DNA of 64,000 bases from Diploptera punctata (Eukaryota > Arthropoda > Insecta > Blattodea > Blaberidae), in the NCBI GenBank assembly GCA_030220185.1, contig JASPKZ010004576.1, forward strand, positions 261,001 through 325,000. Reading direction: 5' to 3'. The translations under genes and the position numbers were made by a program. Under the pieces are notes generated by a model. The model did no database searches. It saw only the letters and a program-made list of their open reading frames with translations, and was not told the DNA's origin. Of this stretch, positions 1 through 9,545 are shown piece by piece; position 1 is the first letter of the stretch, and the number at the start of each line of letters is the position of its first letter.

Positions 1-34
1 TACCTCAGCGTGATATCTATTACACTACCAGGCG
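1..34 (-). tRNA. tRNA-like unit, cut by window edge
   Basis: The 5' half (acceptor strand, D arm, part of the anticodon stem) of the tRL-sat tRNA-like unit on the minus strand; the rest lies outside the window. Confidence 0.45.
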
Positions 35-261
35 ATTCCAATTCAAACACTTATTTTTCTTATATATGTATTATACTCTCCATTATTACTAGATGTCGCG
101 AGAACACTGTCTTCACTGCCATCTAGTAGCTGGCTATATCAAGTAAGCAAATTAAAGAGAATATTTATTTTACTTTATAGCAGTGACGCTTTATCGTTGT
201 TATAATTAAATCTTTAACATTGAGCAATGCAAGCTTAATATGGTATGATAAGAAAAATAAA

Positions 262-332
262 TGCCTGGACGGGATTCGAACCCGGATCTCTGAGTCTGTA
301 CCTCAGCATGATATCTATTACACTACCAGGCG
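262..332 (-). tRNA. tRNA-like cloverleaf (ACA in anticodon place)
   Basis: The 71 nt fold as a tRNA: six acceptor pairs plus one C-A mismatch, a D arm with GG in the loop, a perfect 5-bp anticodon stem CTGAG/CTCAG around the loop GTACAGA, and a T arm with loop TTCGAAT. The anticodon position reads ACA (Cys UGU codon), very unusual since eukaryotic tRNA-Cys is GCA. A T5 run follows within about 10 nt on its own strand, as expected for a pol III terminator. It is repeated with a satellite, so it is probably tRNA-derived rather than a working tRNA. Whether it is transcribed is unknown. Confidence 0.5.
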
Positions 333-460
333 ATTCCAATTCAAACACTTATTTTTCTTATATATGTATTATACTCTCCATTATTATATATGTATTATAC
401 TCTCCATTATAATGGAGAGTATAATACATATATAAGAAAAATAAGTGTTTGAATTGGAAT

Positions 461-531
461 CGCCTGGTAGTGTAATAAATATCACGCTGAGGTACAGACT
501 CAGAGATCCGGGTTCGAATCCCGTCCAGGCA
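461..531 (+). tRNA. tRNA-like cloverleaf, mirror copy
   Basis: Same 71-nt unit as 262-332 on the opposite strand, in the right arm of the palindrome. T arm, anticodon stem and acceptor pairing are kept; TTTATTTTT follows directly, a likely pol III stop. Confidence 0.5.
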
Positions 532-629
532 TTTATTTTTCTTATCATACCATATATATATATATATATATATATATTTATTGGGGGAGATTCAATCCTG
601 TTTCAACACATATTTTGATTATATATATA

Positions 630-850
630 TATATAGTGTGTGTGAATGGTGTGTTTCGTCTTAATGTTGTGTTGTCTTGGAGGGGGTACTGAATTGAGCT
701 GATCAGTCATTCGGGCAGGCCCTCCATGTCCTTCTGCGGTCAAAACAGTATGTGTGTGATTAATAGTTAAAATCCCTCTCCCGACAGCTCGTGCAATTTG
801 AAGGCTTGAGTGGCGTGTGGCACGTGGCACTTAAAAGTACCTGTTAGTAT
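630..850 (+). repeat. Dispersed repeat U1
   Basis: Shares its order of segments with 47540-47760: a CATTCGGG block, a TCCATGTCCTT block, 'AATCTCTCTCCCGA'-like text and a 3' 'GGCA..TTAAAAGTGCCT' end. No coding capacity seen. It may be the 5' or 3' part of a larger element. Confidence 0.5.
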
Positions 851-957
851 CGGTTTTACCTACAGAGGTAACTATATTACGCCAGTTTAAGCTATGCATT
901 ATACACGGGGAAAACTTGCTTAATACAGTTACCTCTGTTGATAAAATTGACCCTTAG
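844..957. mobile_element. 114-bp foldback MITE
   Basis: Almost the whole element is an inverted repeat: arms of about 35 bp containing ACAGAGGTAAC meet near TATGCATTATAC. The copy at 14358-14471 has exactly the same length. It is non-coding and non-autonomous; superfamily not determined. This copy is more diverged at its outer ends. Confidence 0.7.
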
Positions 958-996
958 ATGAGAGCTTAAACTGCGGTAATGGGATATTGCATGTAT

Positions 997-1296
997 GCAT
1001 AGTAATTCTGCCCGAGGGCAGGTCTTTCACTGCAATCATAGCATTTTCATGCTATGCTTTGCAACTTTACTAGGGAATCATAGGTGTGGTAGCTTCCCGT
1101 TACTTTCCACACCGGTGAAGGATGATGATTATGGCTGGATGTTTTTCGGGGACCGTTGGGTCCTAAGCTTCCTGAGATTTGTCTCACAGGTGAGGAAAAA
1201 CCCCGAAAAAACCTCACCCAGGAGCCTGTCCTGACCGGGAAACGAACCCGAGCCCGCTGGTGAAAAGGCAGCACGCTACATCGAGACCATAGCGGT
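997..1296 (-). mobile_element. SINE-A1
   Basis: tRNA-derived SINE read on the minus strand. The head has a B box in GGGTTCGTTTCCC, then GGTTTTTTCGGGGTTTTTCC, the conserved 'gtgaggaaaaa' block, a CAT-rich stretch and a 3' hairpin CATAGCATGAAAATGCTATG. Its 5' end abuts a long (TA)n run. Confidence 0.8.
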
Positions 1297-1302
1297 GGTC
1301 AT

Positions 1303-1303
1303 G

Positions 1304-1345
<42 letters not shown>

Positions 1346-1354
1346 TATATATAT
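1303..1354. repeat. (TA)n microsatellite
   Basis: Near-pure TA repeat next to the 5' end of the SINE-A1 copy. Confidence 0.95.
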
Positions 1355-1764
1355 AAGAATTATTAGATCCGAATTAACTAGTCTTACTTTTATTCAATTA
1401 TTTTTATGCTTCATTTTTATTATTGTGACATATTTACTAGATTGAATGTAAATGTTTAATCAAGCGACAATGTGTTCATAATGCAAGCGTTAGATATGTA
1501 AGTAATGTTCAAACGCATGACCACGTTTCATTTATTTGTATCAAATCACTGGCTTCTCTTACTCTTATTTCAAATTATTCACACCTCTGATCCCAGATAC
1601 TCTATCTGTCAGATCGATTTAATCTTTTATCGTTAACCATAACCTTATCTCTTAGCCTCAACCCATTGGCAACACAACATCGCAGGTCACTTAAATATTC
1701 AATATATCGGACCAAAGAATGTCTCATCATTGTTTAATTTTACAGTCTACGCCACATAAAAAAA
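1355..1764. other. Unassigned AT-rich DNA
   Basis: No coding region, tRNA-like box or repeat that I can match elsewhere in the window. Confidence 0.5.
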
Positions 1765-2060
1765 AGCCTGAAGCCTAAAAAAAGTATCTTGTCTATTTCG
1801 TGTCATTTGATCCAAAAAAATTACCCTAAGGACTTTTTTCTCAAGTATTTGTAATATCTTATCTTAAAGTAATAGATTATGTTTATAAAACGAGCCTGAA
1901 GCCAAAAAAAAAGTCTGTGGTCTGTTTCGTGTCATTTGATCCAAAAATTATCCTAAGAACTTTTTTCTCAAATACTTGTAATCTCTTATCTTAAAGTAAT
2001 AGATCATAGTTAGCATCCACATAGTATAACAGGAAGAATGACGTATTATTGTCTCTAATT
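1765..2060 (-). mobile_element. LINE-A remnant in two tandem copies
   Basis: Two direct copies with a 128-bp period (AGCCTGAAGCC at 1765 and 1893). Each carries 'CTCAAATACTTGTAAT'-type text that matches the minus-strand LINE-A segment encoding FENKVLRKIFG. Both are heavily decayed. The duplication arose after insertion. Confidence 0.6.
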
Positions 2061-2189
2061 TTATTCTGTTATATAAAATCGAATGTGTGTAGGTATGTTG
2101 GTTATTCATAAACCTCATATCACACAACAGATCTTTATGAAAACTTGTACATACAGGTTTTCGGGTATGGAGAGTGTTTATTCGCTAAA

Positions 2190-2440
2190 TATTATTCTCT
2201 AAAACCAATAAGAGTGGGGGTTCACCTGAAACGAAAATATAAAAATCACTCTAGCGGCCGCAATTTCCGATGTTCCACAACCAAACTCAGTATAGGCCTA
2301 TTCTATTAAAATAAACCGAGATAGATATTACCAAAAAAACCGCGAAATCCACCACTTAGAAATAGGGGTTTACCTGAAATCCGAATTTAAAAATTGACTC
2401 TAATGTCCGCCAGTGTCATGTTTGGTTCGTAGGCCTATAT
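2190..2440 (+). repeat. Dispersed old repeat U4
   Basis: Twice contains the pattern 'AATAGG.GTTTACCTGAAA.C' followed by 'AAAAATCACTCTAGCGGCCG'-like text. Weaker relatives lie at 35575-35640, 58845-58925 and 59195-59260. Probably one ancient family; boundaries not defined. Confidence 0.4.
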
Positions 2441-2523
2441 CATACAATTTAATTAATATCTTATTTTCTTTCAACTTATTCAATTAAGAATTATAGGCCT
2501 AATATATATATAGGACTATATAT

Positions 2524-2857
2524 CCACCGCTGTGGTCTCGAGGTAGCGTGCTGCCTTGTCACGCAGCAGGCCCGGGTTCGATCCCCGGTCGAGGCAGATT
2601 TCCTGGGTAAGGTTTTTATCGGGGTTTTTCCTCACCTGTAACACTAATGTCAGGAAAACTTTAAGGCACAAACGGTCCCCGAAATCATGTAGCCATCATC
2701 ATCATCATCATCCTTATCGTTATCATCATCATCATCCTTCACCGGTGTGGAAAGCAATGGGAAGCTACCACACCTACAATTCCCTAGTAAAGCTGCAAGC
2801 ATAGCATGAAAATGCTATGATTGCAGTGAAGGACCTGCATTCGGGCAGAATTACTAT
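2524..2857 (+). mobile_element. SINE-A1
   Basis: Full-length: tRNA-like head with B box GGGTTCGATCCCC, body, CAT/ATC-rich stretch, 3' hairpin with ATGCTATGATTGCAGTGAAG, ending GGCAGAATTACTAT. It starts right after a short TA tract. Confidence 0.85.
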
Positions 2858-2858
2858 T

Positions 2859-3102
2859 TTAAGGCTCCCACTATTTCTGGACAATCAGCACTTGATGTCA
2901 GCCGGGTTGTCAGCCCTGTGTGACGGCCGCCTTTACCCCCAGAACAAGCGTCTGGTACTCATTTCAATTAGAGGCTGAGTCGACCCCAGGGCCATAGTGC
3001 CGCCAGAAGGTTTGGGTCAGTTTAAAAATCCTGACCCCACCGGGACTTGAACCCTCGACCTTCCGGCTTATAGCTCAGTGCCTTAACCACTATGCTACGA
3101 TT
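2859..3102 (-). mobile_element. SINE-B
   Basis: Minus-strand copy, most of the element. The head near 3102 holds A-box-like 'TAGTGGTTAAGGCAC' and B-box-like 'AGGGTTCAAGTCCC'; the body carries the CTGGGGTCGACTCAGCCTC and GGGGGTAAAGGCGGCCG blocks. It lies between a SINE-A1 and a loose SINE-A1 tail, so this is a SINE cluster. Confidence 0.85.
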
Positions 3103-3105
3103 ATC

Positions 3106-3202
3106 CATAGTAATTCTGCCCGAAGGCAGGTCCTTCACTGTAATCATAGCATTTTCATGCTATGCTTGCAGCTTTACTAGAGAATTGTAGGTGTGGTAGG
3201 CC
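3106..3202 (-). mobile_element. SINE-A1 3' end
   Basis: 5'-truncated SINE-A1: only the hairpin tail (CATAGCATTTTCATGCTATG) and the final GGCAGAATTACTATGGAT remain. Confidence 0.75.
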
Positions 3203-3384
3203 TATATATATTCGACGTACCAGCGCACGCCGAGCATGAGTTAGTTTCATTAAAAAAAATTAGCCAAAAATTATACAAGTATTTTATGGGTATCCTCCAA
3301 AACATATCAAATATTTCCAGTAGGCTGTGACATGTAAATATTGGGGAACGCTGATCTTTACGAAATATGATGTTTTATTATCTG

Positions 3385-3595
3385 GAATCTTCTTGTAGGA
3401 AAACCAGAGGGAAAACGCTAAGTTGGTAGACCAAGAATGGGGTGAAAGAATAACATTAACTATGATTTGAAGGAAGTAGATTATACAGGGAATGATTGGA
3501 CAATATTAGCTCAGAATAGGGATTTCTGGAGAGCTTATGTCTGCGTGGCTATGAACCTATGGGTTCGATAGTGCCAGTGAGTTAGTTATGAGAAA
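3385..3595 (+). mobile_element. LINE-A 3' end
   Basis: Decayed C-terminus of LINE-A: DNA for LLVGKPEGKR, GRPRM.W and LREVDYTGNDW is recognisable with stops, followed by the family's 'TGCCAGTGAGTTAGTTA' 3' end. Confidence 0.7.
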
Positions 3596-4250
3596 AATTA
3601 ATTAGGCTATATGTAGTTTCAAAAGTAGTTTGTATCAGAGTCGCTTAAACTTCAGTAAACCTGAAAGCTTTATACGGCAATGTATTTTGGTGTAAATCAG
3701 AGAAAGAGAGAGAATAAACCACCCAGAGGAGATTTGAATTCCTCTTTTAGAAAGTTCTCAAATAAAACCGACATTCAATTGATGGTAGTGTTCAATAAAA
3801 ATGACCACAACCTGCACAGAACACCTGGACAGACTGTGATCGTCAAATAAAAGATCACAAAGCTTTTTATTAAGGACATATACTTTTTTTTATCTCGTAC
3901 ATCTGTTTGTTAAACAGCTATGTAAAGCGTTTTCACGATAAATATTTCAACCAATGAGACTCCCCGTGCTGACAGGATTATTCTCTGACATCATAAATTT
4001 CTTCAAACTCACTCCTGAATTAAAATATATGCATAACTTGCAACTATAATTTAAGCACACGATCACATCATAATTTATTGTTTCATATACACGATCGCAC
4101 TATAATCTCTTGTTTAATATACTGCGTCAAATAAATGTTCTTCAGTCCATATTATATGAAAGGTTCAGAAAAAAACAGGAAATTAGGCATTCCATGATAC
4201 TTAGAAAAGACTTTTAATTATACAACTTAAACATTTCTTATTTGTATGCC
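3596..4250. other. Unassigned AT-rich DNA
   Basis: I see no gene, tRNA-like box or window repeat here. Confidence 0.5.
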
Positions 4251-4254
4251 AACA

Positions 4255-5005
4255 TTTTGAAAATATATAAATTCATGACTAAACTGATAAATAAACTAAT
4301 GGAAGAATATAAAAAATGTGGACTGAACATAAATTTACAGAAAACAGAATATATGTGTTTGGGAAAGGATGTGGATGACCTCATACTTGAAACAGAGAAA
4401 ATAAAAAAAATGTGAATTTTTTAAATATCTTGGGTCAATAATTACAAGTTTAGGTACATGTGAGAGAGATGTACAGACTAAAATTGCAACGGCAAAAAAT
4501 GCAACTAAGACATTACATGGAATAATTTGGAATAAAAATATTACAAGGGAAACTAAAATGAAAATTTATAAGAGCATAATACAGAATATTTTGTCATATG
4601 TAAGTGAAACTTGGTCTTTGACGGAATTACAAAAGAATAAAATTAGAACAGTTGAATTTGATTATTTTAGAAGAAGCCTCCAAAAAACAAGGCAGGATAA
4701 AATAAGAAATGAATTCCTTTGGAGAGAAATGAATGTCACCACATCTGTTGTTAAGAGGATTGAAAATCAAACGCTTAAATGTACAAAGAATGGAAAATGA
4801 AAGAAGGCCAAAAAATATATACCAATGGCCACCCACTGGAAGAAATAAACGTGGCAGACCAAGATGGAAATGGAAGACCTATGTCAGAACCATAATGGAT
4901 GATAGGAATTTGGAAGAGGGAGATTGGAATGATAGAGATAAATGGAAACTGAAGACGGGAAAACCTGTAAGTGGGGAAAGCCGAAGAAGAAGAAGACTAA
5001 ATTGT
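4255..5005 (+). pseudogene. LINE-D reverse transcriptase C-terminal part
   Basis: Pieces in shifted frames encode the region after the palm: 'LNINLQKTEYMCLG', 'FKYLGSIITS', 'MKIYKSIIQNILSYVSETW' and the end 'GRPRWKWKTYVRT..DDRN'. This is the usual order in RTE-type non-LTR elements (thumb, then the C-terminal cysteine/arginine-rich part). The 5' part with the endonuclease and active-site DD is missing. A frameshift near 4410 and a stop near 4800 break it. Relatives: 20320-20765 and 62888-63180. Its last frame runs on, without a stop, into a LINE-B fragment up to 5212, making an accidental chimeric reading frame. Confidence 0.8.
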
Positions 5006-5084
5006 TTGTTATGCTGTTTTACATTTCTAAAAGAAGTCCTTTTCATGAAGAAACTAGTGGTACAACAATCCTCACTTCGAAAAA

Positions 5085-5212
5085 ATGTAACTTACCCGGT
5101 TCTTTACCTGTACCCTTCATCTACTATCTCCACATCGCGCAATTGTAATTACCCACTACAGGAATTCAGAGGCTGCCGGACGTTAGAATCATTAAGTAAT
5201 TTAAATTTATAA
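5085..5212 (+). mobile_element. LINE-B C-terminal fragment
   Basis: Encodes 'STISTSRNCNYPLQEFRGC', clearly related to 'TISTSRNWNSLPQEIRGCRT' of the LINE-B copy at 6298-6702, and stops at the corresponding place. 5'-truncated. Confidence 0.7.
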
Positions 5213-5276
5213 TCGGTTTGATTCATGTACATGTATTAATTAGTGTTTTCCGTTTAATTTACAATATTATTTGTAG

Positions 5277-5515
5277 AATGCAGGCTTTCACGGCCGGTAG
5301 TCTAATTTTAGAAGATATGGACTATAAGGCCGTGGTCCGTGTTTGGTGTATCTCCCAGACGTTTCTCGCTTGACTACAGAGGACATCTTCAGTGGCGAGT
5401 TCTTCTAGGTGTTGTTCCCTGGTCGGAAACTCGCCCCCATAGTCGAAGGGGAAACGTCTAGGAGAATCACTTGTTATGGACCACTGCCTTATTGCCCAAA
5501 AATCTTCTAATATTA
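5277..5515. mobile_element. PLE terminal-repeat-like pair, inverted
   Basis: Two inverted copies (5309-5375 and 5442-5509) share AACGTCT.GGAG and ATCTTCTAA blocks. One edge carries GGCTTTCACGGCCGG, and the same edge motif occurs in the insertion at 43412-43590. Read on the minus strand, the left copy has CTGAAGA, 20 nt, then GAAACGTC, which are hammerhead-ribozyme core words. Penelope-like elements are known to carry such motifs in their terminal repeats. Stem pairing here is weak. Confidence 0.5.
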
Positions 5516-5542
5516 CGATATTATTACTGACATTATTATTCA

Positions 5543-5545
<3 letters not shown>

Positions 5546-5604
<59 letters not shown>
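5546..5604. repeat. (TTA)n microsatellite
   Basis: About 20 TTA units. Confidence 0.95.
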
Positions 5605-5605
<1 letters not shown>

Positions 5606-5635
5606 GTTTAGTGTAGAAAAATGTCGTATGTCGTA

Positions 5636-5935
5636 TAACTAAGTAACTAATGCTCTATCGAATAGCCGCGCAGACATAAATTCTCCACACATATTATCCT
5701 CAACTAATGTTTTGCAGCCATCAACGGTATAGTCTAATTCCCTCAAATCGTGATTAATGTTATTCTCCCACCTCATTCTTGGCCTACCAACTAGGCGTTT
5801 TTCCTCTGGTTTTCCTACAAGAAACTTATACACATATTTCATTCCCCATTCGTGCCACATGTTCTGCCCATCGCAGTCCACGAGACTTAACTCTTTCTAT
5901 TATATCTGGTTCCCTATAAAGACCATGTGGCTCAC
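5636..5935 (-). mobile_element. LINE-A 3' part
   Basis: Minus-strand C-terminus: '.FLVGKPEEKRLVGRPRMRW', 'NINHDLRELDYT' and the end near 5640. 5'-truncated at about 5935, where it meets the (TAA)n tail of LINE-B. Confidence 0.8.
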
Positions 5936-5938
5936 TGT

Positions 5939-5996
<58 letters not shown>

Positions 5997-6189
5997 TATT
6001 TATTCTGGCAGAGTTAAGGCCATAAGGCCCTCTCTTCCACTCAACCAGCACAAATACAAATAAATATTCGACAATTATAGATATACACTGTACTAATTAT
6101 AAACAGTTAAAGATACAATAAATGTAGCAATGTAAATGTCATGTACAAACAACATTTCATAGGGTAATAACAATAATGATACGATAATA

Positions 6190-6225
<36 letters not shown>

Positions 6226-6297
6226 TAAATATGATACATTATACGGGAAACACCAATTAATATATATATCTTACACTGGATAATAATGAAGTCGAGT

Positions 6298-6949
6298 TTA
6301 GAGCAAATATAAATTTAGATTTCTTTTAAAAGATGCCAATGTCCGGCAGCCCCTTATTTCTTGTGGTAGGGAATTCCAGTTGCGAGAAGTGGAGATGGTA
6401 TATGACATGGAGTGATGTGATGTCCTATGTTGCGGTATATTAAGTAAGAGACTATGTTGTGATCTTGTGTTTAAGTTATGGTTTGAGGATAGATACTGGA
6501 AACGGGATGATAAATAATTGGGAATCGAGGTATGTAGGATCTTAAATAGGAGAATTAGACAGTGCGATTTTCTTCTCTCTTTTAGATGTAACCATGACAA
6601 TTCGTGGAATAATGGAGAAATGTGATCGTATTTTCGAACATTAAATATGAATCTGATACACATATTATGGACAACGCTGCAGTTTGTCCGACAATCCGTC
6701 ACTTATGTCAGTTAGTAGAACGTCACAGTAGTCAAAATGCGGTATCACTAAAGTTTGGATTAAAATTCTTTTAAGAGTTGTAGGAAGAAAATGTTTAAGT
6801 CGCTTTAGGGAATGCATTATGGAGAAGATCCTTTTAGATGTTTGTTTTACTTGCTCATGCCATTTTAAATTAGAATCTAAGTAAAATCCCAAGTTTTTTA
6901 CGACGTCGGTATAAGGAATTTGTTCATTATCTAATATGACAGCCGGCAT
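6298..6949 (-). pseudogene. LINE-B RT thumb and C-terminal domain
   Basis: Two overlapping frames. 6665-6949: 'KNLGFYLDSNLKWHEQV', 'LKRILIQTLVIPHFDYCDV'. 6298-6702: 'FHELSWLHLKERRKSHC', 'HRTSHHSMSYTISTSRNWNS', 'FKRNLNLYLL' and stop. This is the 'L.WL....R..., NSLP..IR, FK..L..L' pattern seen at the end of CR1/L2-type proteins. A frameshift near 6680 divides it. Confidence 0.85.
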
Positions 6950-8297
6950 ATTGCCATTGTTTATGAGGTGTAATAGCCTTGGATGTCCGATAATTATTGC
7001 TTGCGTTTTTGTTTACATTTAGTTTCAGCCCATATTGTCTGGACCATAAAGATATATGCCTGAGGTCAGTGTTTACTTTGTCAATATATTCATTAATTTC
7101 GTCAGGCCTAAAGTGTGTGTAAATCTGTAGGTCGTCGACGTAAAGATGATGCTTGCAGTTTTGTAGTTTCTTGGTCACGTCATTAATATAAATCGAGAAG
7201 AGAAGAGGAGCGAGGACGCCGCCTTGAGGTACCCCTTTCCTCACCAAGCGCCAGGAAGAAATGCGATTATTAACAGAAACTGATTGCTGACGATTAGTGA
7301 GGTAAGATGCAAACCAATCAAGGCAGTTTTTCCGACAGATGTAGTGTCTTTAGTCTCGCTAGCATTAAGTCTATATCTACTGTGTCAAAGGCTTTGCTGT
7401 AGTCGAGTAGGACTATTGCGGTGAGTTTGCTTTTGTCCATTGAGTCTCTTATGTCCTCTACAATGTCAAGTAGTGCAGTACTTGTGTGATGTCCTGTTCT
7501 AAAACCAGACTGATGTTCATCAAGTAAGTCGTGTGTGGTGAGGTAGTCTGTTAACTGTGAGTGTATTATGTGTTCCAGTGCTTTAGATAACAGGGAAGAA
7601 TACTAATTGGTCTATAATCATCGAGTGTTGTGGGAGTGTTTGATTTCGGTGTAGGACGAACTAGAGCCATTTTCCAGAGTCTGGGATAGGTCCCGGTCAT
7701 TATAGAGGCATTAAAAATGTGGGTTATTGTTGGGAGAATAATGTCTATTATTTTTTGCAGGAGAGTTATTGTTATATTGTCTATTCCTTGTGCTTTAGAT
7801 TTAATACGTAATACTGCTCTTTTGGCGTCATTAGGTGAGATATAGGAAAAAAAGAATTTGTCTCGGGTAGGTTGGGAATATGACATTAGTTCATCTATTG
7901 TCTGTTGTTTTTGTTGTGAGATGTTGTCAGAAGGGAGGCGGGTAAAATGGTCATTCAACTCATCTAGTGGTAGGTCAGCTGTTTCTACCTGTAGTTTATT
8001 TTGACAGAGGCCTATTGATTTTAAATGTTTCCACATGTCAGCTGAGTTGGACATAGATTGTGTAATAATAGTATGGGCATATCTTAGTTTTGCATTCCTT
8101 ACAGTCTGGTTGACTTTATTCCTCAGATGTTTGTATGTCTGTAAGTCTGTCAGTTCTTTGTTCCTCCTGTATTTCCTAAATGCTGCGTCTCTCTCTGTCA
8201 TAAGCAAGCGGATATTATCAGACATCCAGGGTGCAGGTGGTCTGTTTATACGTCTAGTCTTGATAGGTGCGTGTTTGTCATACAATTGTAAAATCAT
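6927..8297 (-). pseudogene. LINE-B linker and reverse transcriptase
   Basis: Begins with the linker 'DKHAPIKTRRINRPPAPW', common between endonuclease and RT in CR1/Jockey-type elements. RT motifs follow: 'DNITITLLQKII', 'VRPTPKS', 'DDYRPISILP' (to 7566), then in another frame a DYSKAFDTVD motif around 7390-7410, then 'GVPQGGVLAPLLFSIYIND' and the active site 'YVDDLQIY' in 6927-7247. The catalytic Asp pair is intact. At least two frameshifts (near 7565 and 7250) prevent translation. Confidence 0.88.
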
Positions 8298-8351
8298 GTC
8301 ATTAAAATTTTCAACTTTCTGGTCTACAGTCCTAAGTGCCCATATGTTGTT

Positions 8352-9063
8352 TCAAGGTAGTTTTGCAGCGTCATCAATTAATTGCGCATAATTTATATGT
8401 TTCAAGTCTCTGTATGTTACAAGTCTAGGTCTACGTTTAGAGCAAAGGAGTGAATATTCAATGTATATTAAGTCATGTGCAGAGTTGCCTGGAGCTTCTA
8501 TCTGTCCACTAGTTATAACTTTTTGAGGATTATTTGTTATAATTAAGTCTAGTAGTGTGTCAGAATACCTAGTATGATGGGTTGGTTCTGAAGGCAGTAT
8601 TGTCATATTGCATGACTGGAACATTGTCTGTAATAGTATAGTGTTTGTAAGAATTTGTGGCTAATAGATTAGTATTGAAGTCTCCTAGTACAATTACATG
8701 TTCATAAGATGGTATCAGATTTTGGAGTACTGTTTCAATGTCATGTAGGTGACCGACATTTGGGGGCTTATAAACTACTCCTAATAAACATTTCTGCATT
8801 TTCGCTCTAATTTCTATAAATAGGTATTCGGGTCGAGACGAGTATTCACTAGGCGAATGGGATACAATTTTTGGTTGTAGATCGGAACGTATATACATCG
8901 CCACGCCGCCTCCATTTTTCCCGACTCTGTCATTCCTAATCAAGGTGTAATTTTGCATGTTTACAAGAGAAGAAGGAAGGGTATTTTTCAGCCATGTTTC
9001 AGAAATTAAAATGGCATGCAGATTTAGTGTTGAAAATATAGTTTGGAATTCTGAGAAGTGGGA
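8352..9063 (-). pseudogene. LINE-B EEP endonuclease, partial
   Basis: Apurinic-like (exonuclease-endonuclease-phosphatase) domain that nicks target DNA for target-primed reverse transcription. Visible motifs from N to C: 'ILISETWL' (catalytic Glu, around 9010), 'NGGGVAMYIR', 'GVVYKPP' and 'VIVLGDFN' in the 8569-8958 frame; a second frame (8352-8624) continues with 'YSDTLLDLIITN' and 'AHDLIYIEYSL', the typical end of the domain with the D-H pair. The first strand of the fold and the N-terminal Asn motif are missing. One frameshift near 8600. Confidence 0.85.
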
Positions 9064-9093
9064 CAGGAGTGTAGTTTTCTAAATGACAGCATA

Positions 9094-9254
9094 GAGTAGG
9101 GTGAGTGTAGGCGAACAGTTTTTGGATACTTTTGAAATTCGCAATGGATTAAAGCAAGGAGACGTACTATCTCCTCTATTAATCAATTTTGTACTAGAAC
9201 ATGTCATCAAATCTTTAGAGGATGAAGAAGACCTTCAAATCAATGGTATTAATG
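9094..9254 (+). mobile_element. LINE-A RT fragment
   Basis: Encodes 'VGEQFLDTFEIRNGLKQGD' and 'LINFVLEHVIKSLEDEED', matching the LINE-A RT at 61462-62214 just before the YADD site. Both ends truncated. Confidence 0.75.
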
Positions 9255-9295
9255 ATAAATGGTATATTTAAATACATTTTATTGAATAATCTGAA

Positions 9296-9370
9296 CTCGT
9301 ATAGGCCCTATGTGTGCACTTGAATGGAAGAGAAGGCCTTACTGCCTTAACTCTACCAGAATAAGGAAAC
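9296..9370 (+). mobile_element. LINE-B-type 3' tail
   Basis: Solo 3' end: TGGAAGAGAAGGCCTTACTG, then CCTTAACTCTACCAGAATAA. Upstream LINE sequence is absent. Confidence 0.6.
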
Positions 9371-9545
9371 ATATTATTTACGTGAAATCAGATTTTGAAT
9401 TTCGCTGTAGCTACCGCCTTGTTTGTGTTCACAACATAACTGTATTCATGCGATTTAATTAAAAAAATAAGTTAAAATATACCTAAAACAGGGAAATCGG
9501 ACCATAAATACGAATTACTTAGAAATATTATACTATATATTTTTT

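Larger units (their letters stand above)
1..557. repeat. tRL-sat array ending in a palindrome
   Basis: About 298-bp repeat unit: the sequence at position 1 recurs at 299. Each unit holds a 71-bp tRNA-like segment, a T-rich terminator and a short hairpin built on ACTAGATG/CATCTAGT. Near 395-404 the array turns back on itself, so about 150 bp (233-385) is repeated in reverse at 404-557. The two tRNA-like units are therefore divergent. The array ends in (TA)n at 552-580. Confidence 0.8.
5938..9075 (-). mobile_element. LINE-B, 3-kb CR1/Jockey-like element
   Basis: One long minus-strand copy with, in order: EEP endonuclease, linker, reverse transcriptase, C-terminal domain and a 3' tail. The 3' end holds the palindromic GGCCTTATGGCCTTAACTC block and runs into (TAA)n. 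Several frameshifts make it dead. It is the longest single element here. It is 5'-truncated: the start of the endonuclease is missing at about 9075. Clade is uncertain; the C-terminus resembles CR1/L2-type proteins. Confidence 0.85.

Noticed and set aside
2696..2740. Histidine-rich protein segment
   Set aside because: Run of CAT from the microsatellite part of SINE-A1.
7000..7560. Host gene with exons on the minus strand between 6.3 and 9 kb
   Set aside because: Frames are split by shifts, not by splice sites, and follow the endonuclease-RT order of one LINE.
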